This document shows positions 23,659 to 35,802 of a stretch of DNA of 64,000 bases, one piece after another (within the stretch, counting starts at the first letter, position 1; each line of letters begins with the position of its first letter). The stretch is taken from assembly GCF_964275005.1 (NCBI RefSeq), contig NC_092706.1, forward strand, positions 25,764,942 to 25,828,941, given 5' to 3'. A program made the position numbers and the translations under genes. Below the pieces are notes generated by a model. The model ran no database searches, was not told the DNA's origin, and worked only from the letters and a program-made list of their open reading frames with translations. This DNA is from Diadema setosum (lineage: Eukaryota; Echinodermata; Echinoidea; Diadematoida; Diadematidae).

Positions 23659-26600
23659 CATCATTATTATCATCATAATCATTATTGTTTTTGTTATTAT
23701 TATCATTGTTACTACCACTACTATTATTATCGTTATTGTTTTTATCATTATTATTATTATCATTATTATTACAATTACTATTACCATGGCGTTTTATTTG
23801 CTGTAATCATTACAAAAGTGAAAGGAAGAAAAAACACAGGCCGGGACCGCTATGATACGGAAAACAGCAGTAATAACTTTTTTTTCGTATTCTGTTTCTT
23901 CTTCGACATCCCATCATCTTTTTCTTCTTCCAATACATTTCTCTTATCTGATAGTCTAGTGAGGATTTGTACTTTAAGGACTTAATATCAAGTAAACGCT
24001 TTCACTAAAGACATTTTCTTTCATCAACACCCTCAACACGTACGGTTTATTAAGCCGCAAGCAGGCTGGGCGCTGCCAATTTCGCAGTACTCGTAATTCA
24101 CCAATGGGTCAGTGGAGTAACACCACGCCCAATTACCCCCGTCAGGATTTCGGCAAAAGTTGTGGTCGCCTAGTCCCTTGGTAGGGTGTTCTTGTAATTG
24201 CGGGTGATTGTGCGGCGTTTGCGACGTCCATTTCTGACAAGTCGTGCCGTTTCTAGTCTTGTTTACAGTACCCCTGTAGTCCACCGCCCTCAGATAGTCG
24301 GTGAAACATTCAATGTCATCTTTATGTTAGAGAGTGAGTGTGATTAGTAAAGATGCATGAATTAACAAGTAGGCACCAATAAAGAGACTAAATGATAGTA
24401 AAGGCAAATTAGAATGCATACATGGGTACAAACTACGCACTGAATTGGTCGAAGTCGTAAATTTGGTAAATGTAATGAACTCCCAAAACAGCGCCCGATA
24501 TCATCTCAGCTTGAAAGAAAACTACTGTGTTATTAATGATTTCTAATGACATGAAATATAATTCTTACTTCTTATTTGTACTCAGCAAAATATTTTACTG
24601 CACTAATATTTGTTGTTCAATAAACAAGACAGATATGAAATAGCGCGTGTTATCATAAGTAAGTTTTCTTGTTCGTTAAAGGGGATGGCTAGTAACTGAT
24701 CAGTGGGAATCAGTGGGAATGCTGGGGATGATTGTTCCAATCCTTGTGGATTCATTTAAGAGTACATTATATATCTATTGTTGTGTGAAAATTATTTGCT
24801 TCGGAATGGTCTCATATTCAAGTAATGTGCAGTTTAATGTCTCCAGGTTAGCATCATGCCTGTACAGTGACGGGGCGATCGGGAAACATTCAACTGCACA
24901 CTATACTTGAATATGAGACCATTCTGAAGCAAATAATTTTCAAACAACAATAGATATATTAGCCGGGTTCACACGTACAAAATAGCGGGATGACGATCGC
25001 GCTCCATATCTCGAGATTTTTTGCGAGCGTCCACACGTACCAAATTAGCGGGATAGCGATCGCGCTCGGAATCTCGAGTTTTTTGCAAGCGTCCACACGT
25101 ACAGAATTATCCCGCTAATTGCCGATAGAGATAACAGCAAAGCCTGTTGTTGTGGTGCGCCAAAGAGGTGAAAGAGGTGAAGTATGATGGGAACTAAAAA
25201 CTCGAGATTCTAATCCCGACCGTTCACACGTACCAGCGCTAATTATCCCGCTAATTGGTGTACGTGTGAATCCCCCTACAGTGTACTCTTAAATGAATCC
25301 CACAAGGATTGGAACAATCATCCCCCAGCATTCCCACTGATTCCCACTGATCAGTAGGTACTAGCCATCCCCTTTAAAGCCACAAATGCGTATTAAACGG
25401 GTTGATCCGACACTGTTTTGTAGAACTGCCCTCTCATCTTGGGTGAAACTTAACTTAAAGTAAACAAGTGTGAGAAATTAAAAAGGAAAACTTTGTATTT
25501 ATCACAGGAGCCAATTTTTAGTCCCATAACAAAAATTCTAGCATTCTGTTCCTCATAATCATAATGTTAAATTAACTTGAAAATGGGGGCAAAACACACA
25601 CACACTTATTTATAGAATTATTGTTTTTTTAAGATTATCATGAAGGATCTTATAATCCGTATTAGTTGTAAAAGCGTCATTTACTATTTGGCTCTTCTAG
25701 AAGGTAGGTTTCACACAGCCTTCCGGTGAACGTGGAATTGCAGACACACGCAAAGCCTGATGAGAGTTCTTCACATATGCCAGCGTTCTTACAGGGTGCC
25801 GAGGCACAATCTGTATGTAAGTAAAATGCTATCGTCAAAACACCATACGTCACAATAATGATGCAAATTGTTTTGTTTTGTTTGTTTGTTTGTTTGTTTG
25901 TTTGATTTTCTGATTGATGCAGGTTGTTCCTGTTTTTATGTTTGTTCTTGTGTTTGTTTTGTGTTTTTGTTTTGTTTGTTTTTGCCGTATTTCTTTATTG
26001 TTCAACATTTTACACAAATACCAAGTCTGGTCAGGCAAAAGGAGGAATATCAATAATTCATAATGATGATTTACTTCTCATACTCATTAAAAATAAAGAA
26101 GTACACAGTATTTGCAATAATTGTCTTATTCCAGTATCAAGATATTCAAAAACCTCCCTGAATATTTAAGAATGATAAGTAATTGAAAGCTTTTGAAAAA
26201 AAAAATTAGATTATGTGTGTTTTTTGTGGATTTCTATTATGTTTAAATTAATTTGTCTGAATTTACGTGAACCTGTTTGTGCCACCCTCTTTTGTAGCGT
26301 TTGTGTTTAGTGTTTATGTCAATACTTTCTTTATTCTTGGCATCTAGTTTCTGCTATGTTGTAATGTATTTGGTTATGTTATGCTAGATTTATTGCTAAC
26401 TTGCATCGATTGATTTGTTAACTCTTGTCTTGTTTCTGTTGTTGTTGTAACACTGTATTCACGGCCTCTCTGACAATCAGCCTTACCTGGCTTTTTAAAC
26501 AAAATCAAGCAGATAAACAAACAAACGAACATATCACAAGGTATCGCATAAAAAAAAGAAAAAAATAACGACCATACTTTTACAATAAGTGTTATTCACT

Positions 26601-27810
26601 GCATCTTATGGTTGAAAAAGAGAAGGAAATAGACAAAACTGATATACAGCTCGTTATTCCGAAGGTTCCTTATTCGAATTTCATTTTCGGATTTACGAAT
26701 CTCGGGAATAACAAACCTTCGGAAAAACGCCACAAATGTTGGGATTAACGAATCCTTTTTCATTTTCGAATTAACGAACCGCTAGGTATAGGGAATGTGT
26801 ATGTTTCGGATTAACGAACCTTTGGAATAACCAACCTTCGGAATAGCGAACCTTCGAAATAACAAACAGCAGAGAACTTACGTAGGCAGATAATTTTACC
26901 CAAAATGTCCATTGCAAGAGCAGGCCCTTCTTCTTAGAATAAAGTTAAATAAAAAGTAAATGATAACATTAATGAAAAGAAGAAAACATGCTCGCATTGC
27001 TTACATTTACAATTTACTAACAAATGGAAAATGACATATTTTTTGTTCGATTGCTAAAAGTCTATAAATTTGGGATTGGTAGTGTGAAGTACCCATAATT
27101 TTTCTTGAAAATGCTACGTCATTCAATTGCCAGCTAGTCACATTGGTTTAACCTGCAAGAAGCCATGTCCTTACCTGGGATTTGACATTTATATTGCTTA
27201 GATGCAGTTAAATCGATGACGGATGTGCTGAAAGCGAGCGTGGTTTGTCCGAGCACTGGCTTTGCGATACCCCGTATGGATACCCATTCTCCCTCGGCGT
27301 TCATGTATGTTTGGAGTGGACACTGTAGATTAGGCAGACAACCATCGGGTGGTGACAGTGTTTGAGTTGCAGCTGTTAAAAGGTTGAATTTGAACAGAGA
27401 GCGCAATTATATGGGAGGACTCAAACTTAATCTTTCTCTGTCTGTCTATATCTATTTCTTTTATCCATCTGCACCTCCTTACGAATATCAATTATCGATT
27501 TATCTACGAAATGAAGCTCTAAATGGCACCAACAGGTCAACATGTGCTTACATTATAAAGTATTTATTATACTTTCTCAAATATTTTTGAGAAAAATGTT
27601 TTGTATTCCATTCCCATCTAATTTGATGACTTCTTCAATGAAGTTTTTTTAATTCCAGCTCAAGAAATAAGTCAATATTAAGTTTTTAATGTCAATTAAT
27701 TTCTACTATTTAGATATTTCAACACACTTTATATCTTGATAACATTTAGAGGTCAGTCGCAACTGCCCCAGACCAGTCCCTCCCTTTTCAATACATATTA
27801 TGTATTAATT

Positions 27811-27872
<62 letters not shown>

Positions 27873-30800
27873 TTTTTTCAGAGAAAGCAGAAGCTAAGTC
27901 TGGAATACTTACAAATACACACACAATTATAAATACATATATATATATATATATATATATAGTGTGTGTGTGTGTGTGTGTGTGTGTGTTAAAACATATA
28001 CCGTATACATATATATTATATATATTATGTACAGACAAGCTAATGCAAATATGTTGACATCATCTTACCTGTAAAGCCCATTAAGGTAATAACAACGAGC
28101 ATGACCATCTGAAATTCAAGAGTACACAGAGAATGCATATTTTCAACAAGGTTTGAATGCACAAGCTCCGGGACAGACAACCACGGACGTTACTATTTGT
28201 GTGATTCCATTTATGGCTGATCAAAACCATTCATGCACAGTAGATTAAATGTTTAATGCATAGGTTATAAATGCACACCATACGTATGGCGTTGCTATAT
28301 ACAGATCGAGTGAAGTCAAGGTAATTTTGAGTAATTGATCCACGGGTAGACGGATATCTCTGAAGGATAATCCAGTAACCAAGGTTTCATCACAAACAAA
28401 CAAAAAAGGTCGTGCGTACCCTTTCTCGCCCCTTCGAATAGCATGTTGATGTAGGCCCTACATTTGATGATCTAGAGCAGGGATGCCAAGTTCAAAAAAT
28501 TTTTATGAGTGAGATTTTCATGACTCGGCATCTCGGCGAGCGAATGTGCGCGCGAGCGAGGGTGTGGGAGGGGTTTTTCGCCCTGTGGCCTCCCACGGTA
28601 GGAGCTTTTTCAATTTTTAGCTCTTAATGATGCGATCAGGTGCATACTTAAGTGACTATTTTTTTTTACTTATTTTGAAAGACAAAAAGAAAATATACCT
28701 TTAATTGCAACTATCATTTTAATCTTTTGAGCTATGCTCATTATTATAGGCCCAAGTTGCAGACTTCGCGTGAGACTTGGTAGCTCTGCTAGAGATTATC
28801 ACAAAAGAAAGTCAGCCAAATTAACTTCCTACAAGATGCACTGAATGATAAAAAGTTCAGCTTCAAAAGTGACCAACCGCGACCAAGAGCATTTGTATTT
28901 TTTTTATGATTTTCGTTTTCCCCCTCCCCATGAATTAACAATAGGCATATCTAAATTGGGATTAACTTAAGGTATATTGCCTTCAAGGTGAACAGTATAG
29001 AAATTTACTCATATATGACGTTTTCAATTTGAACACTAACGATTTAAAGTTCCAATCATTTCATATTTCACTAGGTCAAAGTGTAATAGGCTAAGATATT
29101 CGACATTAGATGTGGACTATCTCAAGCTTCCTTCTTTTTGGGCCTTTATTGTTCAATATTAATTTCATATAGGCCTAAATGATATCACAACTCTACTGGA
29201 AAGAACACAGTGTCCCACAGCGTGAGAAACACATGTGTAAACACAATGTAAACATGTGTGAATACAATGTGAACAGATTGTGAACACAGTGCAAAATCTC
29301 TCCACAGTTAAATTCGAGCATCTTAAAATTGTGAACATATTGTTAATCATTGATTTACAGTGTGACACAAAACATTATCATGTGAACATAACTCTGTGAA
29401 AACCAAACCACAGTGTCAAATCATCTCCGCACTGTTAGATTCGAACGTTTTCACATAATCGACTATGTAACCACTATGTGAACATACTGTGGAACACTAT
29501 CTTCTTTACAGGAGGGAAATTCTTCCCATCTCCTATTTTTTTTTTTTTTTTTTACTTTTTGATGATGATACGTACATCATGTACATGTTTTCATTCAACC
29601 GTGATAAAGAAACCCTTATTTATCATTTGAATCGTAACTTGTTATAGATACCGCGTTGTTAAAATTCAAACAAGTTATCTTTGAATTTAAATAAGATAAA
29701 TTTTGTTCATTTCAGAAAAGGCCCGTGACTAGCAGGATATAAATGATAATGTATCAGTTTATTTGTTTTCCCTTTACTGGGTATGACGATCAATTCTTAC
29801 AGTTGTTAACGGATAATGAACATTCAACGTGATTGCAAAGAACTCTATCAAAGAACATCGATGTACTTTACATGTTGAGAAAAAATATTCTTTTCAACCG
29901 ATTCCTGGTTCTATAATTCTGCCACACATGTTGTATTTAAATATTGTGTAGGGAAACTGTTGTAGCACTAAACTGACCCCATTAAATTTACTTCAAAAGC
30001 GTGCACTCATAGCATCATCACTAATTTTGCCTATTTATCTCATTATATAGCTTTATTTCATCGCTTATCAAAATACTTTAAAGATTCAAGACATTTATAT
30101 TCTTTCAACAGGCATATTCACGTACAAGTACATCACAAAATAACTTCCTTCATCATTCCACAATATATTTATCTTCAGGGTTTGTAAAGTATGGTGGAGA
30201 TGAGAATTGGGCTTTTATCTTTTTGTGAAATACCAAGAAACCCCTTGTGAAATAGCACAAAGCATACAGTTATTTTCAAGAGGAATTCAAAGTTTATTAG
30301 CTGGAAATCGGTTTTGGAATTGCCGAGACGTCCAATAATAAAGGAAAACAATGCGATCCTAATAAAAGGTCGGTCCCTCTTTTTATAAGGAATGCTTTTT
30401 TTTTTTTTTTTTGATATCTCAGCCATTTCAAAACCGATTTTCATCAAATAAACGTTGAATCGCTTTTGGAATTACATGCTTTTTCCTATTTCATGAGAGG
30501 TTTTTCATTATCTTACCAAAAATATTAGAAACCTGAAGATGTAATCTCAACGAAAACTATATGCTCCCTTTAAACTCGAATGTCCACACATATCTAACAC
30601 TGCGTTTGAAAGACTATCACCTTTATGTACCCCAAAACCGCTCTAGCCCAGAAATCAGAGGCATTACATTACATGACATTATATGCCATTACCCGAAGCA
30701 GTCCACTTTACTTTTTAAGGCCCATTTAAGAAAGTATCTGTCATCAAAATATGTACCCAGTTAACACACTTTTTCTTGACATACTTATTTCATTTTTATT

Positions 30801-32756
30801 CGAGTCGTAGTCAGCTTTGAACCGATTCGATTTTAACGATTCTCTTCCGTCCTTTGTTGATAAACAAGGGCATATGAATACTATCATCCTTAACACGCAT
30901 TAGATTCACACAGTCTTACATTTTCATTTGCACACACGACACACTGTCACTTTCTCATAAAAATATGTACACTGTAAAAACATGGGTGTTAGATTTAACA
31001 CCACTGGTGTTAAATCTAACACCGATCAAACTTCAATAAAGGACCACACCCACAGGTGTTAAAAATGCACTGTGATGGTGTTGAAAAGTGTTCACCTGAC
31101 ACTTCGTGGTGTTAATTTGACACTGTACCAGGTGTTATTTTGACACTGTACTGGTGTTAATTAAAAAATGACACCACATGGTGTTGATTTGATACTTGTT
31201 GGTGTTAATATCAATGGTTTAACACCCGTCCAGCTTCAATAAGGGACCACACCAGCTGGTGTTACTTTGGTGTAAAATTATTTTCACATTTTTTCAAAAA
31301 TCTAGTATTTTAACGTAAAATTCTTGATCGTCTTGTTTAAATTAAAAATCAACAAGAAGTGCAGTTACTAAGAAACTCTTCAAAAAACAGTTTAAAATTT
31401 GGAAATGACACCCGGGGGTGTTAATTTAACACCATAAATGAGCGCCGAAAATTTAACACCAGCTCGGTGTTCACTATTTAACACCGGACTTTTTGCAGTG
31501 TAACTCTATACGTAGTCAGTGATTCTGCGCCGTTCTTGTAAGAAGTACGCAGCCGTTATCCTTTAGGAATACTTGCACTGTATAACAGTAAATTTGATAA
31601 TGTGTGTGAGTTTTATGGTGTGTAATGTAATTGTATATAATAAGGCCTCATCCCGTCATCCAGCTTTGCTGATGATGACGGTCCCCAGTTTTTACTTTTC
31701 CCTTTTTTCACGTCCAGCCGTTATCCTTTACGAATACGTCCACTGTATGACAACAAATTTGATAATGTGTGTGGGTTTATTAGGGTTGTAATGGTGTATA
31801 TGAAAAGGCCTCATCCTGTCATCCGGCTTTGCTTATAATGACGGTTTGTAGTTCCCATGTTTTGTTTCTTCCCGTATTTTTTTTTATTCATTTGTTGTTG
31901 TGAAATTGACAATTCCTGTATTTTTTTGTATGTTTTACTTTTTTTTTTCCGTACTCTATCAATTTCTACTGATTTGACATTGTACCTGGAAAAAGACAAT
32001 GCAGAGGTAAACCAAACCAAACCAAAGTAAACCAATCGTCATGATTCAAATCTTTCGCTTAAGGAAAAAAAAAACACTTTAAACATGGACTAAATTTTAT
32101 ATCTAGAGGAGGCTACTCCATTTTTTTGACCTTCTACATAAAACAGAGGACATACCAAAATGAGTTTTATTACAAAGTAAATAACAATTCAGGAGATTTC
32201 TCTGACAAGATCAATGAATTCCACTGTCCGCTAGAAGCAAAGACGAAAGACTTAGAGGAATTCCATTTTACAAGACACAAATAGATGGATACACAAAATT
32301 ATTTCATAACTATTCAGTTTAGAATAACTAGAACATTACCTTTCCTGAAAAGAGGTTAAATACAGGAAAGATATTTTGCGTGACATACTATTGTCACAGC
32401 TTTTTTTTTTCTGCAGACTAAATGTTATCATATCATAATGTAACTGACGTGTTTGTACAAGCAATATTGCTAAATTGCAGTTGACTTGACATAATTCCCT
32501 TATAGATCATAAATTAAACCATCCTTATTCATGATCATGACATGTCGATACGATTTGGGGTTTTATTACAACTAAATTGTTATGTTTATGTCATGATAAC
32601 GAGATCATGTGGTCAGGATATTTCAGAATTCGAATGCAAAACAAACGAACGCCATTTTCAAAGACTTGAGTTTTAAGTACCGTCATTTTCAAATTAAAAA
32701 AAAAAGGATTTTGGTCACCTTCGGCTCTTCAAACTCACCTTAAGGGTCGAATCCAT
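22194..32756 (-). CDS. secreted Ig-like/EGF/double-kringle protein, left-arm copy
   Basis: Exons on the minus strand: 32756-32739, 28108-28069, 27372-27175, 25810-25685, 24319-24044 and 22462-22194. They join in phases 0, 1, 1, 1, 1 and give 308 residues and a stop. Order: signal peptide (MDSTLKMVMLVVITLMGFT), a 66-residue Ig-like segment, an EGF domain and two kringles, ending right after the sixth Cys of kringle 2 (PTCG, TGA). There is no serine protease domain, unlike most kringle enzymes, and the inverted twin ends at the same codon. The protein is probably secreted. The first kringle lacks the polar residues of a lysine-binding site. The first exon is supported by conservation with the twin; an alternative start at 28138 would skip it. 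Confidence 0.82.
23610..23790. repeat. (TTA)n-type trinucleotide tract, left arm
   Basis: Mixed ATT/ATC triplets; the mirror position in the right arm (47745-47930) has the complementary tract, so it predates the duplication. Open frames here are low-complexity artefacts. Confidence 0.9.
24044..24319 (-). CDS. exon 5, kringle 1 (left-arm kringle gene)
   Basis: All six kringle cysteines and the HNFCRNPDG, WCY and YEYC signatures are present. Compared with plasminogen kringle 4, the positions for Lys35, Asp57 and Arg71 are Gln, Gly and Asn. The donor is GTACGT. It differs from the twin exon at 23 of 92 codons. Confidence 0.88.
24678..25376. mobile_element. nested fold-back elements (three layers)
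   Basis: The outer inverted repeats begin ggggatggctagta and reach to about 24765 and from 25281. Inside, 24766-24958 is a second palindrome around gaatggtctcatattcaag, and 24960-25280 is a third element with ends gggttcacacgtac / gtacgtgtgaatcc. The whole block is missing from the right arm. Confidence 0.8.
25685..25810 (-). CDS. exon 4, EGF-like domain (left-arm kringle gene)
   Basis: 42 residues with six cysteines (DCASAPC, GIC, FACVC, GRLC) in EGF spacing, between ACATACAG and GTAAAT. Only three residues differ from the twin exon at 42486-42611. Confidence 0.88.
26650..26876. repeat. tandem repeat of TTCGGAATAACGAACC-like words
   Basis: Degenerate 15-18 bp words repeat about ten times in an intron of the left kringle gene. 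The right arm lacks this block near 41690. Confidence 0.7.
27175..27372 (-). CDS. exon 3, Ig-like segment (left-arm kringle gene)
   Basis: 66 residues with LQCPLQTY, GEWVSIRG and QYKCQIPG. The spacing of Cys, Trp and Y-x-C and the TTLAFSTSVIDL stretch resemble strands B, C, E and F of an Ig fold, but the call is tentative. One codon shorter than the twin exon; phase 1-1. Confidence 0.7.
27812..27990. repeat. (TA)n and (TG)n arrays
   Basis: TA runs at 27812-27867 and 27940-27960, then a TG run at 27961-27990, in the intron after the signal peptide exon. Confidence 0.9.
28069..28108 (-). CDS. exon 2, signal peptide core (left-arm kringle gene)
   Basis: After an AATTTCAG acceptor it reads MVMLVVITLMGFT and ends before GTAAG, phase 1. 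If there were no upstream exon, an in-frame ATG at 28138 could start translation instead. Confidence 0.7.
28488..28788. mobile_element. hAT-like non-autonomous element
   Basis: Ends CAGGGATGCCAAGT and CTTGGTAGCTCTG, flanked on both sides by CTAGAG as target duplication. The right arm near 37650 has the empty site. Confidence 0.75.
30178..30570. mobile_element. family D fold-back element, copy 2
   Basis: Two inverted halves (ttgatatctcagccattt is the arm sequence) around a poly-T tract; related to 52915-53306. Confidence 0.75.
30970..31500. mobile_element. family E element rich in GTGTTAA/TTAACAC words
   Basis: Terminal inverted repeats cactgtaaaaa / ttttttgcagtg. The interior has more than fifteen copies of ggtgttaa or ttaacacc in both orientations. 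A partial inverted copy lies at 51297-51690. Confidence 0.8.
31547..31860. repeat. diverged direct duplication, ~170 bp
   Basis: gccgttatccttta and the following aaggcctcatcc, cgtcatccagctttgct occur twice in the same orientation. Confidence 0.75.
32739..32756 (-). CDS. exon 1 coding part (left-arm kringle gene)
   Basis: ATG GAT TCG ACC CTT AAG followed by GTGAGT, phase 0. The preceding ~250 bp (to about 33003) is conserved with the region before 37390 and is the likely 5' UTR. This is a very short coding exon, so confidence is moderate. Confidence 0.5.
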
Positions 32757-33383
32757 GACTGTTCATCTAGATGGTCGACCTATCCTTCCTATAGTGAGAA
32801 TGAGGAAAACGATTTTCGCAATCCGTCGATGTCATCTGATCCACAGAAAGAAGCAGTGGAAACGGCACCCTGAGAGACCAAGAGGAATGGAAGCGAGGCT
32901 CGCAGCCGTGATATCTCCTGCTGCCTCACCACCGTTTCTAGGGCAACAGTCGAACTGTTTCACTTTGATATTACAAAAGGGTTCTTTATCATTCATCTAC
33001 TAATTTATCTACTTTGGGATGACGCCCAATACCGGTTAAAACAGCTTAACGATGAATTTTTGAGTCGGTTTTTTTTTTTTGGGGGGGGGGGGGGTGGGAA
33101 GGATTCCTCTCAAAGCTTAAGCCCCTACATTGCCAATTAATGCCGAAAGACACTTACAAATAATTATAACCCATGACAACAAGCAGTAACAAGAAGATTA
33201 CCATTATGCCGAGTGTCTAATAAAACTGCACACTCCGCTGGCAAGAAGGGCGTTCAGCGCACGTATTAACAAATAATTTCATTAGGAAATAATTAGATTG
33301 ATTAGGATAATCAAATTGAAATACGAATGACGATATCTATAAGATGGTACTTCTAGGCATATCTCCCCCCCAAAAAAAACAAC

Positions 33384-33430
<47 letters not shown>

Positions 33431-33583
33431 ATATATATCATATATATTATATATTATATATGTATGTATACATATAAAATATATCTTGGAATCTTGGAAT
33501 CTTGGAACGTGTTGGACTTCGAATGTTGTAATTATTAGAAGAAAGAGTCTCAAGTACGCCATGGATCCAACGATTACAAAATT

Positions 33584-33637
<54 letters not shown>

Positions 33638-33671
33638 ATATAGGTACATATATATAAATATATGTGTGTGT

Positions 33672-33734
<63 letters not shown>

Positions 33735-34204
33735 TGTATATAGGCCCCACTTAGATTTTCGACTTTCTGCCCCAAAAGGATTTACGCACGCAAAGGATTG
33801 GTAACCACCATCGATGGCAACAGTACTCGTCAGCCAATCAAAATCAAGAATTCCATGGAAGTTACCATTGGATGGCAAAGTTACCATAATTGTAACTTTT
33901 AAATTTTTAACTTTTAGGCAACGGGCCCCAGGTCCTTTGGGCAGTCGAGTTTAATTGCTTCTGACTGATCCACTGTGATATCTCCGAGGCCGACCGAAGT
34001 CATTTGGCTTTTCGTGCGAAAGGAGCAGGTTCAATTCCCGGCCGAGTACCAAGCTTTCAGCGATTTATACTCTTTTTTCCGCAAAAGGAGAAACAATAAA
34101 AAGAGCAGTAATTTCAAAGCTACACGCTGCTTTCTCTTTTCTCGTTTCTCACATTTTTAAAATCTTTATGTAATATATATATGTATATATATGTATATAT
34201 ATAT

Positions 34205-34454
34205 GAAGAGTTTGTTCGCAAAAACCGATAAGTCCATTTTTGAAGATTTTGAAGTACGGTCGCTGTCATAAAGTACAAAACAATACCTTTTAAATGATAT
34301 ATTGGTCACTACATATTATAAAGGTACATTTTCGAAGTTATGGTCAAAAGAAGCAAAAATTGTCTTATTATTCTCTTTATTTTTCTTAACCTTTAATCGC
34401 AAATATCTCCATTTGGCAAATATGGACTTAACGGTTTTTGCAAACAAATTCTTC
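34205..34454. mobile_element. family B MITE, copy 3
   Basis: Full-length palindromic copy with ends gaagagtttgttcgc and gcaaacaaattcttc, located in the palindrome spacer. Confidence 0.85.
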
Positions 34455-34494
34455 ATATGTTCCCATTTTTAGCAGAATCACATTATACCATAGG

Positions 34495-35089
34495 TTTTCC
34501 CTGCCAATTTCGCACTTCTGTCAGTCCATTTGATAGAATGTTCATTAAATTTAGCCAGACCCCTCATTATCGCACAATCTGTCTTTCAAATTTGCAACTT
34601 GTGCCTTCAATTTAGCATTTCGATCAATGAAATTTGCACATGTGGCTTTCGAATTCGTAAAAAGGGCATTCAATTTTGCTAATACTCTGGGAGACTCAAT
34701 AAGCACATTGAAAAAAAAAATGTTGCCGAAGTTTCTAAAATAAATACGAAATTATGAAATGAAATGACGCTTACAAAACAATATCTATGGTGAAAAAAAG
34801 AAAAAAACAAAGCATAAACATGCGTGCTAAATTGACTGCAAAAGATGCTAGATTGGATGCCCAAAAATTAATTCGAATTGAATGAACGAATAACGAAATG
34901 GTACTCGTTTTGCGAATATGAATTGTAAAAGTTTTAATTAGAATGAGATTAAAGGTAATTTGAATGGGCCAAAATGAATTTGAATGAAGAGAGTGAAATA
35001 CCGAACATGTCAGCTACGCTAAATTTTTCTTAATTGAATGTAGCAACAAGGACTTAGACTGACAAAAGTGCGAAATTTGCCGGGAAAAC
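34495..35089. mobile_element. CAATTT-rich element with terminal inverted repeats
   Basis: Starts ttttccctgccaatttcgca and ends with the near-complement gcgaaatttgccgggaaaa. The interior carries many caatttag / aaattg words, like 18020-19100, so the two probably share a family or mechanism. Confidence 0.7.
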
Positions 35090-35144
35090 GTATTATATTC
35101 ACCGAAGGTAAAGACATTATATACATATACATACATATATATAA

Positions 35145-35177
<33 letters not shown>

Positions 35178-35699
35178 ATTATATATATATATATATATAT
35201 ATAATTATCATATATATATATATATATATATATGTATATTATAGGAAATGCATAAGTTGGCTAAGCATACGGAAATGCTGGCAATAGGGGATGCTATATA
35301 AAGGACGATTTTTATGGTGCATTCCGCCGCACGTAATACAGCAAATCACATGATTGATACAGCTGCTTCACATAAAAGGAGATGGAATTACGAAACAAAC
35401 TTTGACGTGTTACACATTGAAATCTAACTAACTCGAAACAAACGCCCTGGACAAATCCATGCACTAATTCACTGTCATACATTTGTAAAAGGCAGAAAGA
35501 GAGAGAGTGAGAGAAAATAATTAAGTGGCGTGAAGACAAAAAGGGAGAGGACTAAACAAAGACGAAAACGGATGGATGGTTGGAGTCGGTCAGCAACAAT
35601 CGCCTGATTTTAAGACCAAAATAATACTTAATTAATATATTTGCAACCAATAAGAAATCGTTGATATTGATATGATATATAATTATATATATATATATA

Positions 35700-35802
<103 letters not shown>

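Larger units (their letters stand above)
29000..32700. other. left-arm-only block in intron 1
   Basis: Homology to the right arm stops near 29000 (partner about 37480) and resumes near 32700 (partner about 37420). The block contains a GTGAACA-rich stretch (29199-29510), family D and E elements and a direct repeat. It is either an insertion cluster here or sequence lost from the right arm. No gene was seen. Confidence 0.6.
16950..33375 (+). repeat. left arm of a ~37.5-kb inverted duplication
   Basis: The left arm matches the right arm in reverse complement at every anchor I compared: 16950-17165 with 54455-54235; 17890-17997 with 53645-53540; 19100-19650 with 53480-52630; exons 22194-28108 with 38023-49860; the first-exon region 32739-33003 with 37150-37395; and 33003-33375 with 37130-36765. 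Matched stretches look about 85-90% identical by eye, broken by insertions specific to one arm. The content includes a complete minus-strand gene. The left block 29000-32700 has no counterpart in the right arm. Confidence 0.9.

Noticed and set aside
23542-23985. Open frames of Ile or Tyr runs
   Set aside because: They follow the ATT triplet tract, which is mirrored in the other arm as plain simple repeat.
33960-34060. Possible tRNA or SINE head (ggttcaattcccggcc)
   Set aside because: A B-box-like word is present but no convincing A box, cloverleaf or flanking SINE body was found.
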